DNA of 64,000 nt from Varanus komodoensis (lineage: Eukaryota > Chordata > Lepidosauria > Squamata > Varanidae). This document shows, in pieces, positions 1 through 11,011 of the stretch. The notes beneath the pieces were generated by a model. The model was given only the letters and a program-made list of their open reading frames with translations, searched no databases and had not been told where the DNA came from. Both the position numbers and the translations under genes were made by a program. Within the stretch, counting starts at the first letter, position 1; each line of letters starts with the position of its first letter. The stretch covers positions 449,643 through 513,642 of the forward strand of contig NW_025336576.1 of NCBI RefSeq assembly GCF_004798865.1. Direction: 5' to 3'.

Positions 1-1503
1 TCAGGGACGTTAAGCTCTTTCTTGCATAGTTCTTCTGTGTAATCTTGCCACATCTTCTTGACCTCTTCTGCCTCTGTTAGGTCCCTGCCATTTTGGTCCT
101 TTATCATGCCCATCTTTGCATGAAACTTTCCCTTCATATCTCCAATTTTCTTGAAGAGATCTCTGGTCCTCCCTATTCCATTGTTCTCTTCTATTTCTTT
201 ACACCAGGGGTCCTCAAACTTTTTTCCCAGGCAGCCAGTTGAAAGCTGCTGGTGCTGGGTGAGGGCTGGAAAGGCGGTGCCTGCGGTGCGCGTGGCTGGC
301 ACGGGGGCAGGCACGCACCGTGAGGCGGGCACACAAGGCAGCGGCTTGCTCACTTGGAAATCGTTTTCTCCAAGCAAGCAAGCTGCTCATGTTCTCCGAG
401 TGAGCACGGGGCGAGGTGGGTGGCGGCAGGTGCGCATGTGGACGTGGGCACATGCGGTGAGTCCAAATGGGCATGGCGGGCCAGATAAATGGGCATGGCG
501 GGCCAGATCCAGCCCCTGGGCCGTAGTTTGAGGACCCATGCTTTACACTGTTCATTTAAGAACTGTAGAGCACATTGTCAGTCTGATTTCTGTGTTGACC
601 GTCTGGTGATGTCCAAGTGTAGAGTCGTCTCTTGGGTTGCTGGAAAAGAGTGTTTGCTATGACCATCGTGTTCTCTTGACAAAATTCTACCAGCCTGTGT
701 CCTGCTTCATTTTGTACTCCAAGGCCAAACCTGCCTGTTATTCCGGTTATCTTTCGGCTTCCTACTTCCACATTCCAATCCCCCATGATGATAAGGACAT
801 CCCTTTTTGGTGTTAATTCTAGAAGGTGTTGTAGGCCTTCATAGAACCGGTCAGCTTCAGCCTCTTCAGCGCCAGTAGTTGGGGCAAAGACTTGGACTAC
901 AGTGATGTTGAATGGTTTGCCTTGGATTCGAACTGAGATCATTCTGTCATTTGGAGATTGAATCCCAGTACTGCTTTTCCTACTCTTTTATTGACTATGA
1001 AGGCAACTCCATTTCTTCGGAGGGATTCTTGCCCACGGTAGTATACCTGATGGTCATCTGAATTAAATTCACCCATTCCTGTCCATTTTAGTTCACTGAT
1101 TCCTTTGATGTCGATGTTCAGGCTTGTCATCTCTTGTTTGACCACACCCAGCTTGCCGTGATTCATGGATCTTACACTCCGGGTTCCTGTAGAGTATAGA
1201 TCTTCGCAGCATCGGACTCTCCTTTCACCACCAGATACATCTGCAACTGAGTGTCCCTTCGGCTTTGACCCAGTCGCTTCACTCTTTCTGGCGCTACTAG
1301 TACTAGCCCTCTGCGCTTCCCCAGTAGCACATTGGACACCTTCCGACCTGAGGGGCTCATCTTCCGGCGTCATATCTGTTTGCCTATTGGTACTGTTCCA
1401 GGCGTTTTCATGGCAAGGGTACTGGAGTGGGTTGCCATTTCCTTCTCCAGGAGATCACGTTTTGTCAGAGCTCTCTGCTGTGGCCTGTCCATCTTGGGTG
1501 ATC
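1..1503 (-). mobile_element. BovB/RTE LINE copy 1, cut by the window edge
   Basis: Read on the minus strand this is a BovB (RTE clade) LINE: 5' leader at about 1375-1503, start of the protein at 939-1373 (motif ISELKWTGMGEF), and apurinic-type endonuclease part at 556-942 (IIMGDWNVEVG, YTWTSPDGQHRNQ). A one-base frame slip separates the last two near 942. Positions 1-204 match the stretch of copy 2 at 45239-45440. A hAT miniature element sits at 205-540. Just after it, about 430 bp present in copy 2 (roughly 45450-45888) are missing. The reverse transcriptase would lie to the left of the window. Over about 200 bp of endonuclease the two copies look almost identical, so this insertion is young. 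It cannot make an active protein as it stands. Confidence 0.93.
205..540 (+). mobile_element. hAT-type miniature transposon inserted in BovB copy 1
   Basis: The ends are inverted repeats: CAGGGGTCCTCAAACT on the left and the complement of CATGGGTCCTCAAACT on the right. A perfect 8-bp target duplication, CTTTACAC, lies at 197-204 and 541-548, as hAT transposases make. The 336-bp inside is GC-rich and has no transposase, so it is non-autonomous. A block of about 20 bp (GGGCATGGCGGGCCAGAT) is tandemly doubled near 471-508. A second family member is at 42053-42317. Because it splits a BovB copy it is younger than that LINE insertion. Confidence 0.93.
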
Positions 1504-1520
1504 CATGAATTGGTTGCGTG

Positions 1521-1818
1521 CCAAGACCCATGGTAGTCCCTGTGCCTCATTATGTTCGTCTCCTGCCATCAAACGCCATTGCACTGAGCCCCCTCTGCAG
1601 ACCCCTCGCCTTCTTCTGGCCGCATTCCCCTTCTTTTGTCATCACCTGCCCGGCTGCTGGGCCCACGTGGCTCAGAATCTATAAAACACTCTGCATATGC
1701 TCTAAAAGCTTGTAGTTGGCAGTGGAGACCACTACCCGGGATCATGCGGGGGGGCTGGGTGATCTCAGCCATAAAAACGCCGGGTTCAAGGCGATCCTAT
1801 CTTCCCTGCGGGTCTTGG
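1521..1818 (+). repeat. LTR-like interspersed repeat, copy 1
   Basis: About 298 bp are shared with 27358-27659 in the opposite orientation. Both copies begin CCAAGACCC and end GGGTCTTGG, a short terminal inverted repeat, with TG just before the start. A TATA-like box (TATAAAA) lies near 1680. These features suit a small LTR, but no matching target duplication is visible, so the class is uncertain. It abuts the 5' end of BovB copy 1. Confidence 0.55.
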
Positions 1819-2230
1819 TCCTTCCTTCCTTCCTTGGGAAAGAGACTCTGATGGGTGCCATGATGAATTGCCGGGGACCAGGAATCAGGAGAACTACGCT
1901 TCCAGCCTGGGTACCTTTTCTTCACCGGCAGGAGGAGGTGTTGCAGTGGCCTGTGGACCGCCTGCCCTGTGCCCGCTCGGATGGCTGGCAGCAAAGAGCA
2001 GAGCCGGGCGCAGGGTGGGCAGGGAGTGTGGAAACGCCCCCTTGTGCCCTGCGGATGCCGAGACCCCCTTGCCCACAGCCCAGCTGCTTGTCTGAGGGCC
2101 AGACGGAAAGTTGCCCTCCGGAGCATCTCACATCCCCACTCGCAACCGCTTGTGAGTCTCCGCTGGAGGCGGGAGGCTTCCCTCTTTGCCCAGCTTAACG
2201 GCAGGCCGTTGGTCCCCGCTGCTCAGTCGT
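1819..2230. other. unassigned stretch
   Basis: A short CCTT run at about 1819-1836 is followed by GC-rich DNA. I see no exon, known repeat or RNA gene. Open frames here look like the product of base composition. Confidence 0.4.
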
Positions 2231-2560
2231 GACAGTGGAGTAGGCTGCTGAGCAAACTGCCTGAGCGCGCGGCTGGAAAATCAGCGGTGCAGGCAGGCAT
2301 GGCGGCAGCAACCTCGGGACCCGGCAAGGCGAGGGAGAGCTTTCTCTGCTGTGCCCCCGCGGGGTGCTTCCGGCAACCTGACCGGCCTGCAGTCCCCCGG
2401 GCCGAGAGCCTCGTCCTGGAACACAGCCGCCGCAGCAGGATGCCGGCCCCGTCCTGGGCACGCTCGCTCGCTCGCTCGCCTCGCCGGCCTTTCCGCCCCT
2501 CGCGTGTGCGGCTCCCACTCCGCTCCACGGAGGAGTCACAGGAAGACTTCCCAGGGGCGC
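2231..2560. promoter_or_regulatory. CpG-rich patch without a recognised gene
   Basis: CpG-dense sequence, including GCGCGCGG near 2265, repeated GCTCG at 2461-2480 and many GC boxes, stands out from its surroundings. Frames on both strands are open across it, as expected for high GC. None gives a protein I recognise. It could be an orphan CpG island, that is a promoter or first exon of an unseen transcript, or simply local GC-rich sequence. Confidence 0.4.
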
Positions 2561-3276
2561 TGGGTCAGATCTATCAAGCTCCGCCCCCCCCGGAAAATCA
2601 GATTCTTCCCTGTCCTCCCGGTTTGCTGTCTTGCTCAAGACTAACGCTGAGGAGCAGAAAACCCCAAACCAAACTAGAAAACTAGCCACCGGTGCACTGC
2701 CACCCTCTGCAACGCAAGCGGCCCCTTTGCCGATGACGGAGGGGCAGGGACTCTGGCCTGCTTCCTGCCAGGGACAGAATCAAAGCCCTGGCGTGCTCTT
2801 GAATGCGTGCAGTTCCCTTGCTGAGAATCGGGCGCCTTCCGATTCTGCAGCGTGTACCCTGCAGACCTGGGTTGCGGGAGGACAAGGAGCTCAAGCTCAT
2901 CGCAGGGCTGGGACTCGGAGAAGAGGACTCGGCTCACAGGCCCGACTTGCAAATGTGCCCGAAGAAGCCCTGCTGGGACTTTTATTACACTGACATCCAG
3001 CTCTGGCAGCGTCTGGTGTGGGCAGAGATGCAGCAGCGGAAAGAGGGGTCCGTGATGGCCTAATTTGTGTAAGATCTACAGAAAGCTCTTGCCAGTGTCC
3101 CGTCGCTTTGGCCGCGGCTGGCCAGGGATGCGGGAAGGGCGGGCTCGTTCTTGCGCAGCAGCAGCTGCCTGCTCACCTCACGGGGACCAGAGGTTCACCG
3201 TGCCCCCTGTGCCTCCCTCTACAGCCCTGGGGCATGTCTGTGTGGCCCTCTCCCTCTCAAGCAGCTACCATGGCAA
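2561..3276. other. unassigned stretch
   Basis: GC-rich DNA with no exon, repeat family or RNA gene that I recognise. Confidence 0.4.
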
Positions 3277-3490
3277 TGTGGCACAGTGGTTAGAGCATGG
3301 GACTGGGACTCAGGAGACTGAGTCCCTGCTCAGCCATGGAGCCAGCTGGGTCATGTTGGGCCAGTCCCAGGCTCTCAGCCCAAGTGGTGTTGTGGCGATA
3401 AGATGGAGAGAAGCTGGAGGAGAATGATGGAAGCCACTTTGCGTTCTTTAAAAAAAAGGAAATGACTGAATATAAATCTAATAAATAAAC
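3277..3490 (+). mobile_element. tRNA-derived SINE
   Basis: A pol III A-box-like head (GGCACAGTGGTTAGAGC) starts at about 3280. It is followed by the reptile SINE middle (AGCCAGCTGGGTCATGTTGGGCCAGTC) and an A-rich tail with AATAAATAAA near 3479. The B box region around 3315-3330 is degenerate. Related copies in reverse lie at 40365-40660 and 54165-54410. Confidence 0.75.
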
Positions 3491-4974
3491 AAACAAGCAC
3501 AGTAGGCAACACTTAAAGCTTGGATATGTGTGGGTTGTGTGTTGTGGTTGAAACACGGCTATTACGTTAAGTGTGGGTTGTGGTTGAAACATGGGTTATT
3601 ACGTTCTTTTCATGGGTTATTCTCAGGAACCTGGTCCTTCCAGGTAATTCATTTAGCAAGATGGGACGCCAGATAAGTCTCCAGGATGCTTTTCTCCCCC
3701 GTGGAGCCCTTAGGGGATGCTCCGAAACCCCCTTGGTTCACTCCAGCGTGGGCACCTGGTTGGGAAGGCCGCTCCGTTCAGCACCTGAATCACGGATTAT
3801 TCTGGCAGGTAGGAGTGGGAAAGATCTAGCAGGAAAGCACAAAGCCAGCCGCCTAACAAAGGGCCCACCACAACTCTCATTAACTTAACAAAGATTTTAA
3901 GCAGTTTGATAACAAAACCCTCCAGCATCAGTTATTACCAAGCACCCCACATGAAACCCATGAAAGGGGCAGCATTTAACTGATTATCTATGATCATAAC
4001 AAAGTGGGTGGGGAATTTTTTTTCAAGGTGGGAAAAAACCCTTTGATTCCTTTTCTTAAATACCAAACGTGCTTTTATTCCACCTGCACAAGCAAGACAA
4101 GCACTCTGCGTGAGCGGCTCAGCGTGCGACCGTGAACCCTTCTTCCAGGATTGATTCGTCCTAATGAGTGAACTATTCTACGTACGTTTGCAGGGAATGG
4201 AAAGGAGGGAAAGGCTGTCCCGGGAGACTAAATTGGGGGTTTATTCTTGGCAAGGCTCTCAGGGGGTGATTCTCCTTGGACTCCATGACTCCTGGGCATT
4301 TCCTTCCCAGTTCTTCCCCTCCCTCAACAAATCAACCAATATTCAGGCCTCTCTGGGTGTGAATGACGGAGACTGAAAAGAAATTGCTGGTTACACAATC
4401 AGCAATGCAGCCTGCCGAGGGGGTGTGCCAGTTCAGGCTGCCTGGTGGTATTTTGGGCAGAGCAAGGGGGGCTTCTGCCCCCGCTGCTTTGCTCACACCC
4501 TGCCGGTCCCGTTGTGCTCCTCGCCTCAGCCACTTGCACAATCCTGCCGGGGCAACCCAGAATGAGCAGAAAGGCTCGATTGTGCTTGTATGACTTGCCG
4601 ACTTGCTCACTTGCAGCAAACGGGGCGCATTTCTCTCTGAAGTGCGGCTTCTCTATCTTGTGTAAATGGCGGGCCCTGCGTGCAGAATGGAACTGTGGCC
4701 GTTCCACTGTTGGATTCTGCCTTCTGAGGGCAGCATTGGCAAAAGACTCAAAAGGGAAGCGTAATCCAAGGTTGATCTCAGGTAGGTTTAGGGCCAATGA
4801 CTGCCAATTATTTTCAGGCAGGAAGGGTTAGGCTCACGGCTGGGATTGGGGTTGGGGTTAAGGTTTGGATTGTTTCGGCAATTGCTGTAGTAGCAGATTC
4901 CACAGCTTAACCATGTAATCTCTTTCCTGACATTGAAGCTGGACTTAGAAACTAGAATTAGAAGTAGAAATTAG
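3491..4974. other. unassigned stretch with a small tandem duplication
   Basis: A roughly 40-bp unit (GTGTGGGTTGTGGTTGAAACA core, ending TATTACGTT) occurs twice at about 3528-3605. A weak run of GGGGTT-like units lies at 4850-4870. No exon was seen in the remainder. Confidence 0.5.
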
Positions 4975-5425
4975 AATTAGAAAGGGTCCGGAGGAGGGCA
5001 ACAAAATGATCCAAGATTTGGAAACTCTGTCCTGTGAGGAAAGATGGAGAGAACTGGGCATGTTCAGCCTTGAGAAGAGAAGACCAAGGGGGGCGTGGTA
5101 TCCCCCTATAAGCACCTCAAAGGCCAGCACAAAGAGGAGGGTCAAGACCTTTTCTTGCTGATGCCCGAGTGCAGGACACGGAAGAACCAGTTCAAGTTGC
5201 GACAACCCAGATTCAGGCCGGACATCAGGAAAAGCTTCCTCGCTGTCAGACCAATAGGACAGTGGGACCACTGTTGGGGGGCTCTCCCACACTGGAGACA
5301 TTCAAGGAGAAACTGGGCAGCCACCTGAGCGGGACGGTGTAATGTGGTGTCCTGCAAGAGCAGGGGGTGGACTGGATGGCCTTCATGGCCCCTTTCAACT
5401 CTTCTATGATTTTATGATCAACCGG
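4975..5425 (+). mobile_element. CR1 LINE 3' end
   Basis: The stretch follows the CR1 3' untranslated region: AAGGGTCCGGAGGAGGGC, then the GAGAACTGGGCATGTTCAGCC region, then GGACTGGATGGCC and CCTTTCAACTCTTCTATGATTTTATGA at the end. The short terminal ATGATTTTATGA repeats are the usual CR1 tail. The copy is truncated at its 5' end and has no coding part. Confidence 0.85.
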
Positions 5426-6384
5426 GGGGGTGGGGCTGAGTGGGGTAGCCTTTAGCAGAGCCACCCTGAAGGTTTATATTTCTGTAGATCCCACTACTGC
5501 TTATTTTCAAAAAGATGGGATCATGTAGATCAGACTGGTGGTTCATCCTATGAAGTGAGTGAAACTCTTTTCAAGGGTAAGAAGCACCTTACTCATCCAG
5601 ACTCTCTCTCAGTGGCAATACACATGGTATTGTGTAAGTGAATCCACCATTAACAGTACTTTAAATGGTTGGAAATGTGGGTTCGGCAGGAAATGCAGTA
5701 ATATATGCCTAGCAAAGTGCTTAAAAAATCTGCAATTCAATGTAACACACAAAAGGTATTTGTTAGACATGTCAGAGAGCAAACAATGGATCAAACAATG
5801 GATCCTTCCCCCCCCCTTTTTTTTAAATTTGTTTTTGAACCTTTGGTTTCCTGGTTTATTGGAAAAGGCTTTGCATCCAGTTCGCTCGCTTGCCCACCTG
5901 GACATTGTTCTGCTCAACACGGGCACAACTCTTTAATGCATCTTTAAAAAGAAGATCTCTTTTGGGGAAAGAAAGAGAGCCGCGGTGACTCCGCTGTCTA
6001 TTTTGCTTCCTTCAAATTCTCCAACTGAAAAGCAACCCTGAAAGGATTTCTCCCCCCTCCCACCCTTTTTTGAAAATTCACTAAGTTCCCACCTCACCAC
6101 AAAGGCTTTGTACCTTTGGAGAAACACGTTTGATTGCTAAGAACAAAGAGCGCAGGCAAAAGCGGGGTGTCTATTCGACGCCTTTCACACCAGAAACGAG
6201 GGGCCGCCTCCTTCCGGATTTCTGCGGGACGAGTCTTCCAGAAATCTCAGATGGAAGTGGCAGGAAGGGATGGTCTTGCATTTCCCCACAGAATGATTTG
6301 GCGATGGATAAGGTAGCACACAAAAGAAACAAGAATGGAGGGGGCTGGAGGAGGAAGAAGAGGAAATCGTTTCCTCGGAGACAC
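5426..6384. other. unassigned stretch
   Basis: Moderately AT-rich DNA with no exon, RNA gene or clear repeat family. A run of T near 5816-5825 and short poly-pyrimidine tracts are the only features. Confidence 0.4.
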
Positions 6385-6845
6385 ATGATTATTTATTTAT
6401 ACTTTTCTTTATATGCCGCCTAGTACCAAAGTGTCAAGGGGGCTTACAATAAAAGATAAAAATGCACATTAGAATAAATAGAGAATAAAACGTCATTCTC
6501 AAAATTTAAAACCTAACTAGATCATGACAAGGCGAGCAGTGAGAAGGGAGCCAGGATATATTACTAAAAAATAAGTATTTTTGCCTGGCGCTTAAAGAGT
6601 TAAAGAGTTATAGAGACAGCACCAGGCGGACCTCCTGGGGGAGGCTATACCAGGGGCAGGGGGCAGCCACCAAGAAGGCCCCTCGCCAATTTGTCATCCC
6701 CCTCACCTCTTTGAGGGACGGCACTTGCAAAGGGGCCTCCTGGCCTGATCTTAAGGAACGGGCAGGTTCAGGTGGAGGAGGCGGTCCTTCAGGAGCCAAG
6801 CCCTAAGCCTTTAAGGGCTATTGTCTGTAAAACCTGTAGGCAGCA
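6385..6845 (-). mobile_element. L2/CR1-clade LINE 3' end, reversed
   Basis: Plus-strand sequence starts with ATTTATTTATAC and TATGCCGCC, then has the CACCAGGCGGACCTCC and GGAGGCGGTCCTTCAGG blocks seen again, more diverged, at 8290-8995. The forward version of the same family is at 17425-17826. It is the reverse complement of a reptile LINE 3' end; no coding part remains. Confidence 0.75.
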
Positions 6846-8289
6846 GCACAACAACTGGATGAGAAGGTTCATCTCCAGGTTCATCTCGGCAGGGTTTGTT
6901 CCACCAGCAACCACGCCAAGGCCCCTTCCCATCGTCACGTCCCTTCCCTTCCCTTAACTCCTCTCTGGCGAGGAAGGCGGACGATGGAGGCCGGAGTAGC
7001 TGGTCAAAGGGCAGTGTCACCGAGTGGAGTTCAGCTCATAGGAACACTGTCTGAAGACGTTTGTCTGTTATGGGTCACCCATTGAAAGTGATCATTATTC
7101 CCTTCTTAAATTTCTTTCCCAAAAAGCCTAACGCAGATGATGTATTTGTGGTTTATATCAAGCTGAAGGCATCATTCGTTACATGCTAACCTATCCTCTA
7201 TATCCTAGCCTGGAGAGAGCTTCTTGAAACCCTTGCTATCTTATGAGTACAGGAATGTCTCGGCAAAACCTGCTCTTTTTCTTTTAAGGAAAAATAATAG
7301 TTATGTGACACATGAATTGCTTTGTTTGCTTTGGCAGCCAAACAGATCAGGAAGGGAGGAATTAGACAAGAATGCTATAAATGGCTTTGGAGGTTCAGAG
7401 TTAAGTTAAAGATGAATTTCTGTTCTTAGTATATTTTAATTTATATATATTTATATCGTTGCAGCACTTCAGTTTGTTGTTATGTGAATTCATCTGATGT
7501 ATTTTTCATGGCCTTTGGCTAGCACTATAAACTTGTTGAGCCCTTAGAAATAAGCCTCAGGGTGACTGACAACAATCGGAAAATAGCACGGCAAAGCACA
7601 ACAACAAACAAATCGTGACTCCTGAAAGCCGTTCTGTGGGTGCCTTAAAGAATCCTTCATGTTGACTTTGCTGCGTACATTAACACGGTGCCGAAAAGAT
7701 CCGGGCACTGGCTGTGCGCGTGTGTGGAGGGGCCCAGGCTGACCCAGGTGGAAATCGCCCCCGGTCGTTCCCTGGCTTCTCCTGTGCGCCTGGGCCGGCA
7801 TCCGGTGCCCCGGGTTGCCAGGTCCTGGAGACGGCCGCTCCACCGCGGCAGCTGTGTGCTATCATTGCCAGGGCGGGAGCGCCACACACAGCTGGCAGGG
7901 GGTCGCATTATCCTGCACTGCCCTGAGCAGCGAGACGCGCCAGAGCCAGTGTGGATCTGGCGTCTTGTGGAGGCAGGGGAGAGGGAGGGAGGGCCTGCTG
8001 GAGGCCTTTGCAGAGGTGCAGATCAAGCGTCAGCGGGGTCTAGCAGCTTGCACTTGTACTGGTGCGAAAAGCCGACACCCCAGTCAGATCTCCTGCAAGA
8101 AGACCCTGTATCCCAGGGACACCCTGGGACATGATATTCCGCGACAGCCAAGGGCTTCATCACCAAGCCCAGAGTCCCAGTCCGACGCACTAGGTGTTAC
8201 ATCACACTGGCTCTCTCGTACCTCAGTTCCTCTGGAGTTCAGACAAACCAGACAAACCAGACTTCCTTCTGTCCGTCCGTCCATCCGTC
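6846..8289. other. unassigned stretch with an AT-rich core
   Basis: The part at about 7050-7520 is AT-rich and CpG-poor. The part at 7700-8100 is GC-rich. No exon was identified. A short TCCG/TCCC pyrimidine run begins at about 8268. Confidence 0.4.
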
Positions 8290-8995
8290 CGTCCTTCCCT
8301 CCCTCCCTCGCTCCCGCCCTGGATTTCTATACTGCCCAGCAGCCCAAGCTCTCAGGGCAGCTCACAGCAGCACTTTCACAAACAATATAAAATATGCCAA
8401 GTAAGTTATACAAAAACATCATAACAGCTAGCAATACCAAATTTATAACCAAATAAAAAATGTATGTTAGAAAGCCCTTGTTAAGCCCTGTCTAAGATCC
8501 AGAAGGTTCCGGTAACTAATTAAATGCCCTGCTGTAGGGGGCAGTCTTTGCTTGGTGCCAAGAAGACAGTGAAGGCGGCACCAGGCGGGTCTTTGTGGGG
8601 AGTTTGTTCCATAACCAGGGGGCCGCCACTAAGGAGGCCCCTCTCCTTGTTGCCACCAGCCGAGCCTCTCTTGGAGGTGGTAGTTGGAGGCCGGCCCCAG
8701 AACCTGATCATACGGCCTGAGTAGCTAGAGGCTGGCAGAGGTGCCCTGTCGCTTTACAGCTCAAACCAGCACCCTGAATCCAGCTCAGAAGCATATAAGT
8801 GCCCAGTGCAAGCAGGAGAGAATGTGATTAGACCATCCGGCTCCTGTTATTAATCCAACAGCGTTTTGCAGCTTCCGAACAGTCTTCAGGGGCAGCCCCA
8901 CACAGAATGCCTTGCAGTAGTCTAGTTTAAACATGATGCTAATTGGGCTGATGGTGATCAGGTCCGCAGCAGATGGGACGAAGCCCTTTCCTCCC
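8290..8995 (-). mobile_element. L2/CR1-clade LINE 3' end, reversed, longer copy
   Basis: Plus strand begins ATTTCTATACTGCCCAGCAG. It continues through GGGGGCAGTCTTTGCTTGGTGCC, GGCACCAGGCGGGTCTTTG, TCAAACCAGCACCCTGAATC and AGTCTTCAGGGGCAGCCCCACA to CCTTGCAGTAGTCTAG. This ordered set of blocks is the reverse complement of a common squamate LINE 3' region. The copy is non-coding and 5'-truncated. Confidence 0.8.
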
Positions 8996-10100
8996 CCTCT
9001 GCAGCACTGATCCTAATGTGGAAGTCCCATTTGGCACGGCGCCTTCTTTGGCTCTTAGCCGGGGCCATCATTCCCAAGCTTTTGCCAGACCTGACCATAT
9101 CGGCTGGCTTCGGTGAGGAAGGCATCCCAGGGAGCAGCTTTTTGGCTCACTCATACCCCTGCGCTTGTGATTTCTGCAGCAGCAGCTGAAAAAATGTTCT
9201 GAGTAATCAGATCTGAGCAAGCAGGACGCTTCCTGAGCAAGTGGGCTGAAGCAATGCACTGCCATTACCAGCGAAAGATGTGCCAGCTCCTTCCTTGGCC
9301 AGATAAACAAATTCTGCATGGCCTGCAAAGAAGTCCAGAGGGCCAGTATGTTTATGCAACACCTTACAGCTGATGCAAAATGCTCGGGACCATACCTGCT
9401 TGCTGGAAAACTAGGACAGTCGCTAATGGGTATTTAAATATGCTTCTCCTGTCAGCAGAGAGTCTTAAAAAAAAAAGCAGGGAAGCCCAGGCCTTTAGAA
9501 GACCATGTGTACAAGTGCAGATGGCAAAAGCTGCTCCTGGTGCAAACAACCAGGGCCAAAAATACTGGGCCAGAGAGAAGGTTCGCCCCCTCAGAGATAG
9601 TACAACTCCCTGTCCAGAACTTCCAACACTTGCTGAAAGAGGCTGCAGAACCTCAAGGCTACCCAGGGCGCCTGGGGGCTACCCGAACTCTCCAGGTAGC
9701 CACAGCCCTCCCTCCCTTGGCCCCACCCCTTTCCCCTGGCTGGCAACACAGTGTGCTTTGGGGGGTGTGAGGACAAGCCTGGGGCCTTCCGTCTGTCAGT
9801 GGCCCTTCACAAGTTCCCTTCGATGCCTCCCTGGGAAAAGTGCAAAGGCCAAGGGGCAACGGGAATGCGCAGAACGCTCTGGGCTGACCAAGGAGCCCCC
9901 TTTGCTAACTTTCTTAATTTTATTAAGAAGGTTATTTAACATGTGAAATTGCTGTTGTGCTAAACAGCCGTCGGACCACTCGCCTTCTGTCTGGGGCACT
10001 TTTCTCCCGGCCTGAGGCTTCCATAGGGAATTCTGTGGTGCCACCACCTCCAAGATCTCCGTCTCCTTGGAAAGGGAACCGCGTTCGCCACGGAGGTGCT
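8996..10100. other. unassigned stretch
   Basis: No exon, RNA gene or recognised repeat. Open frames at 9380-9946 and 9507-9770 give low-complexity Pro/Arg-rich products and look fortuitous. Confidence 0.4.
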
Positions 10101-10154
10101 TCTAGGAAATGAGGTTGGCAGTGTCTTACAGGACTGCCAACCTCATTTCCTAGA
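10101..10154. repeat. perfect 22-bp inverted repeat with 10-nt loop
   Basis: Arm 10101-10122 is the exact reverse complement of arm 10133-10154, with loop GTCTTACAGG at 10123-10132. Outward, two or three further weak pairs are possible (T.G, C-G, G.T in RNA) before pairing stops. No target duplication or transposon end is visible. It could extrude as a cruciform or, if transcribed, fold into a short hairpin RNA. Confidence 0.9.
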
Positions 10155-10719
10155 GGTTGCCAAAGATACCGCCAGGGCAGGGTGGGGGGCAGGGGGAACT
10201 TGAGTGCAAGCAGGGAGATCAAAGGATGCGTTTAACTGTCTCCTCGCTTCCATTTAGCAACAGAAAGATTGCTTTTGGCACCTGGCCAGCGTCTTCTAGT
10301 GGCCTCCCGACTGGAGGTGGAAAGCGGAGCCTTGGAGGACCCCTGGTTTCAACGCCAGCCCCCGTCCCATGAGGAGGCAGCCTTAGGAGCCGAGAGCAAA
10401 GGCGGTTTGAAGCAGGAGCAGGACTGGCCTGTGAGGGGGAGGGAAAGGTGCTGGGGCTCAAGGAGGGCTGGCGCAAGACCTACTGCTGCAAAGGCCCACG
10501 GCCACTCCTGTGCGAAGGACCCTGTGCTCTGAGTGGGGCTATGAGCAAGCCCGGCAGGCTCCCCTCAGGAGACCTCGGACTGGGATGGAAGGACGGGGGG
10601 GGGGGACTTTGCATTTCACCCTACACCACAAAGGGAACACATGGGCAGCACCTAAGTTGAGAGCAGCTCCTTTCAGGGTTTGCTTCTGCTCAATCTGACA
10701 TGTGGTTCCTATTTACTGG
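10155..10719. other. unassigned stretch
   Basis: GC-rich DNA without a recognised exon or repeat. A poly-G run lies near 10597-10606. Confidence 0.4.
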
Positions 10720-11011
10720 AATTTAATCTCCTCTCCCAACCCCAACTGCTCTTTAGAGGGCCAGATGCTGAAGATGAAACTCAAGTACTTTGGCCACCTA
10801 ATGAGAAGGAAGGACTCCCTGGAGAAGAGCCTGATGCTGGGAACAATGGATGGCAAACGGAGGAGGGGACGGCAGAGGATGCGGTGGCTGGATGGAGTCC
10901 CTGGGGCAGTGGGTGTGAGCTTGAGTGGACTCCGGGGATGGTGGAGGGCAGGAAGGCCTGGAGGAGTGCTGTCCATGGGGCCGCGATGGGTCAGGCATGA
11001 CTTTGCAACAG
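10720..11011 (+). mobile_element. BovB/RTE LINE 3' fragment
   Basis: A plus-strand frame reads the C-terminal part of the BovB protein: LEGQMLKMKLKYFGHLMRR, then DSLEKSLMLGTMDGKRRRG, QRMRWLDGV and the tail motif near GVLSMGPRWVRH. The end at about 11000 (GACTTTGCAACAGAACAGCAA) marks the start of the 3' tail. Only about 0.3 kb is present, a strongly 5'-truncated insertion. Confidence 0.88.

Noticed and set aside
939-1373. Frame resembling craniofacial development protein 2
   Set aside because: That name is a frequent mis-annotation of BovB LINE sequence; the surrounding element structure shows it is a retrotransposon.
4845-4872. Interstitial telomere repeat
   Set aside because: The GGGGTT-like words are few and irregular and do not form the vertebrate TTAGGG array.
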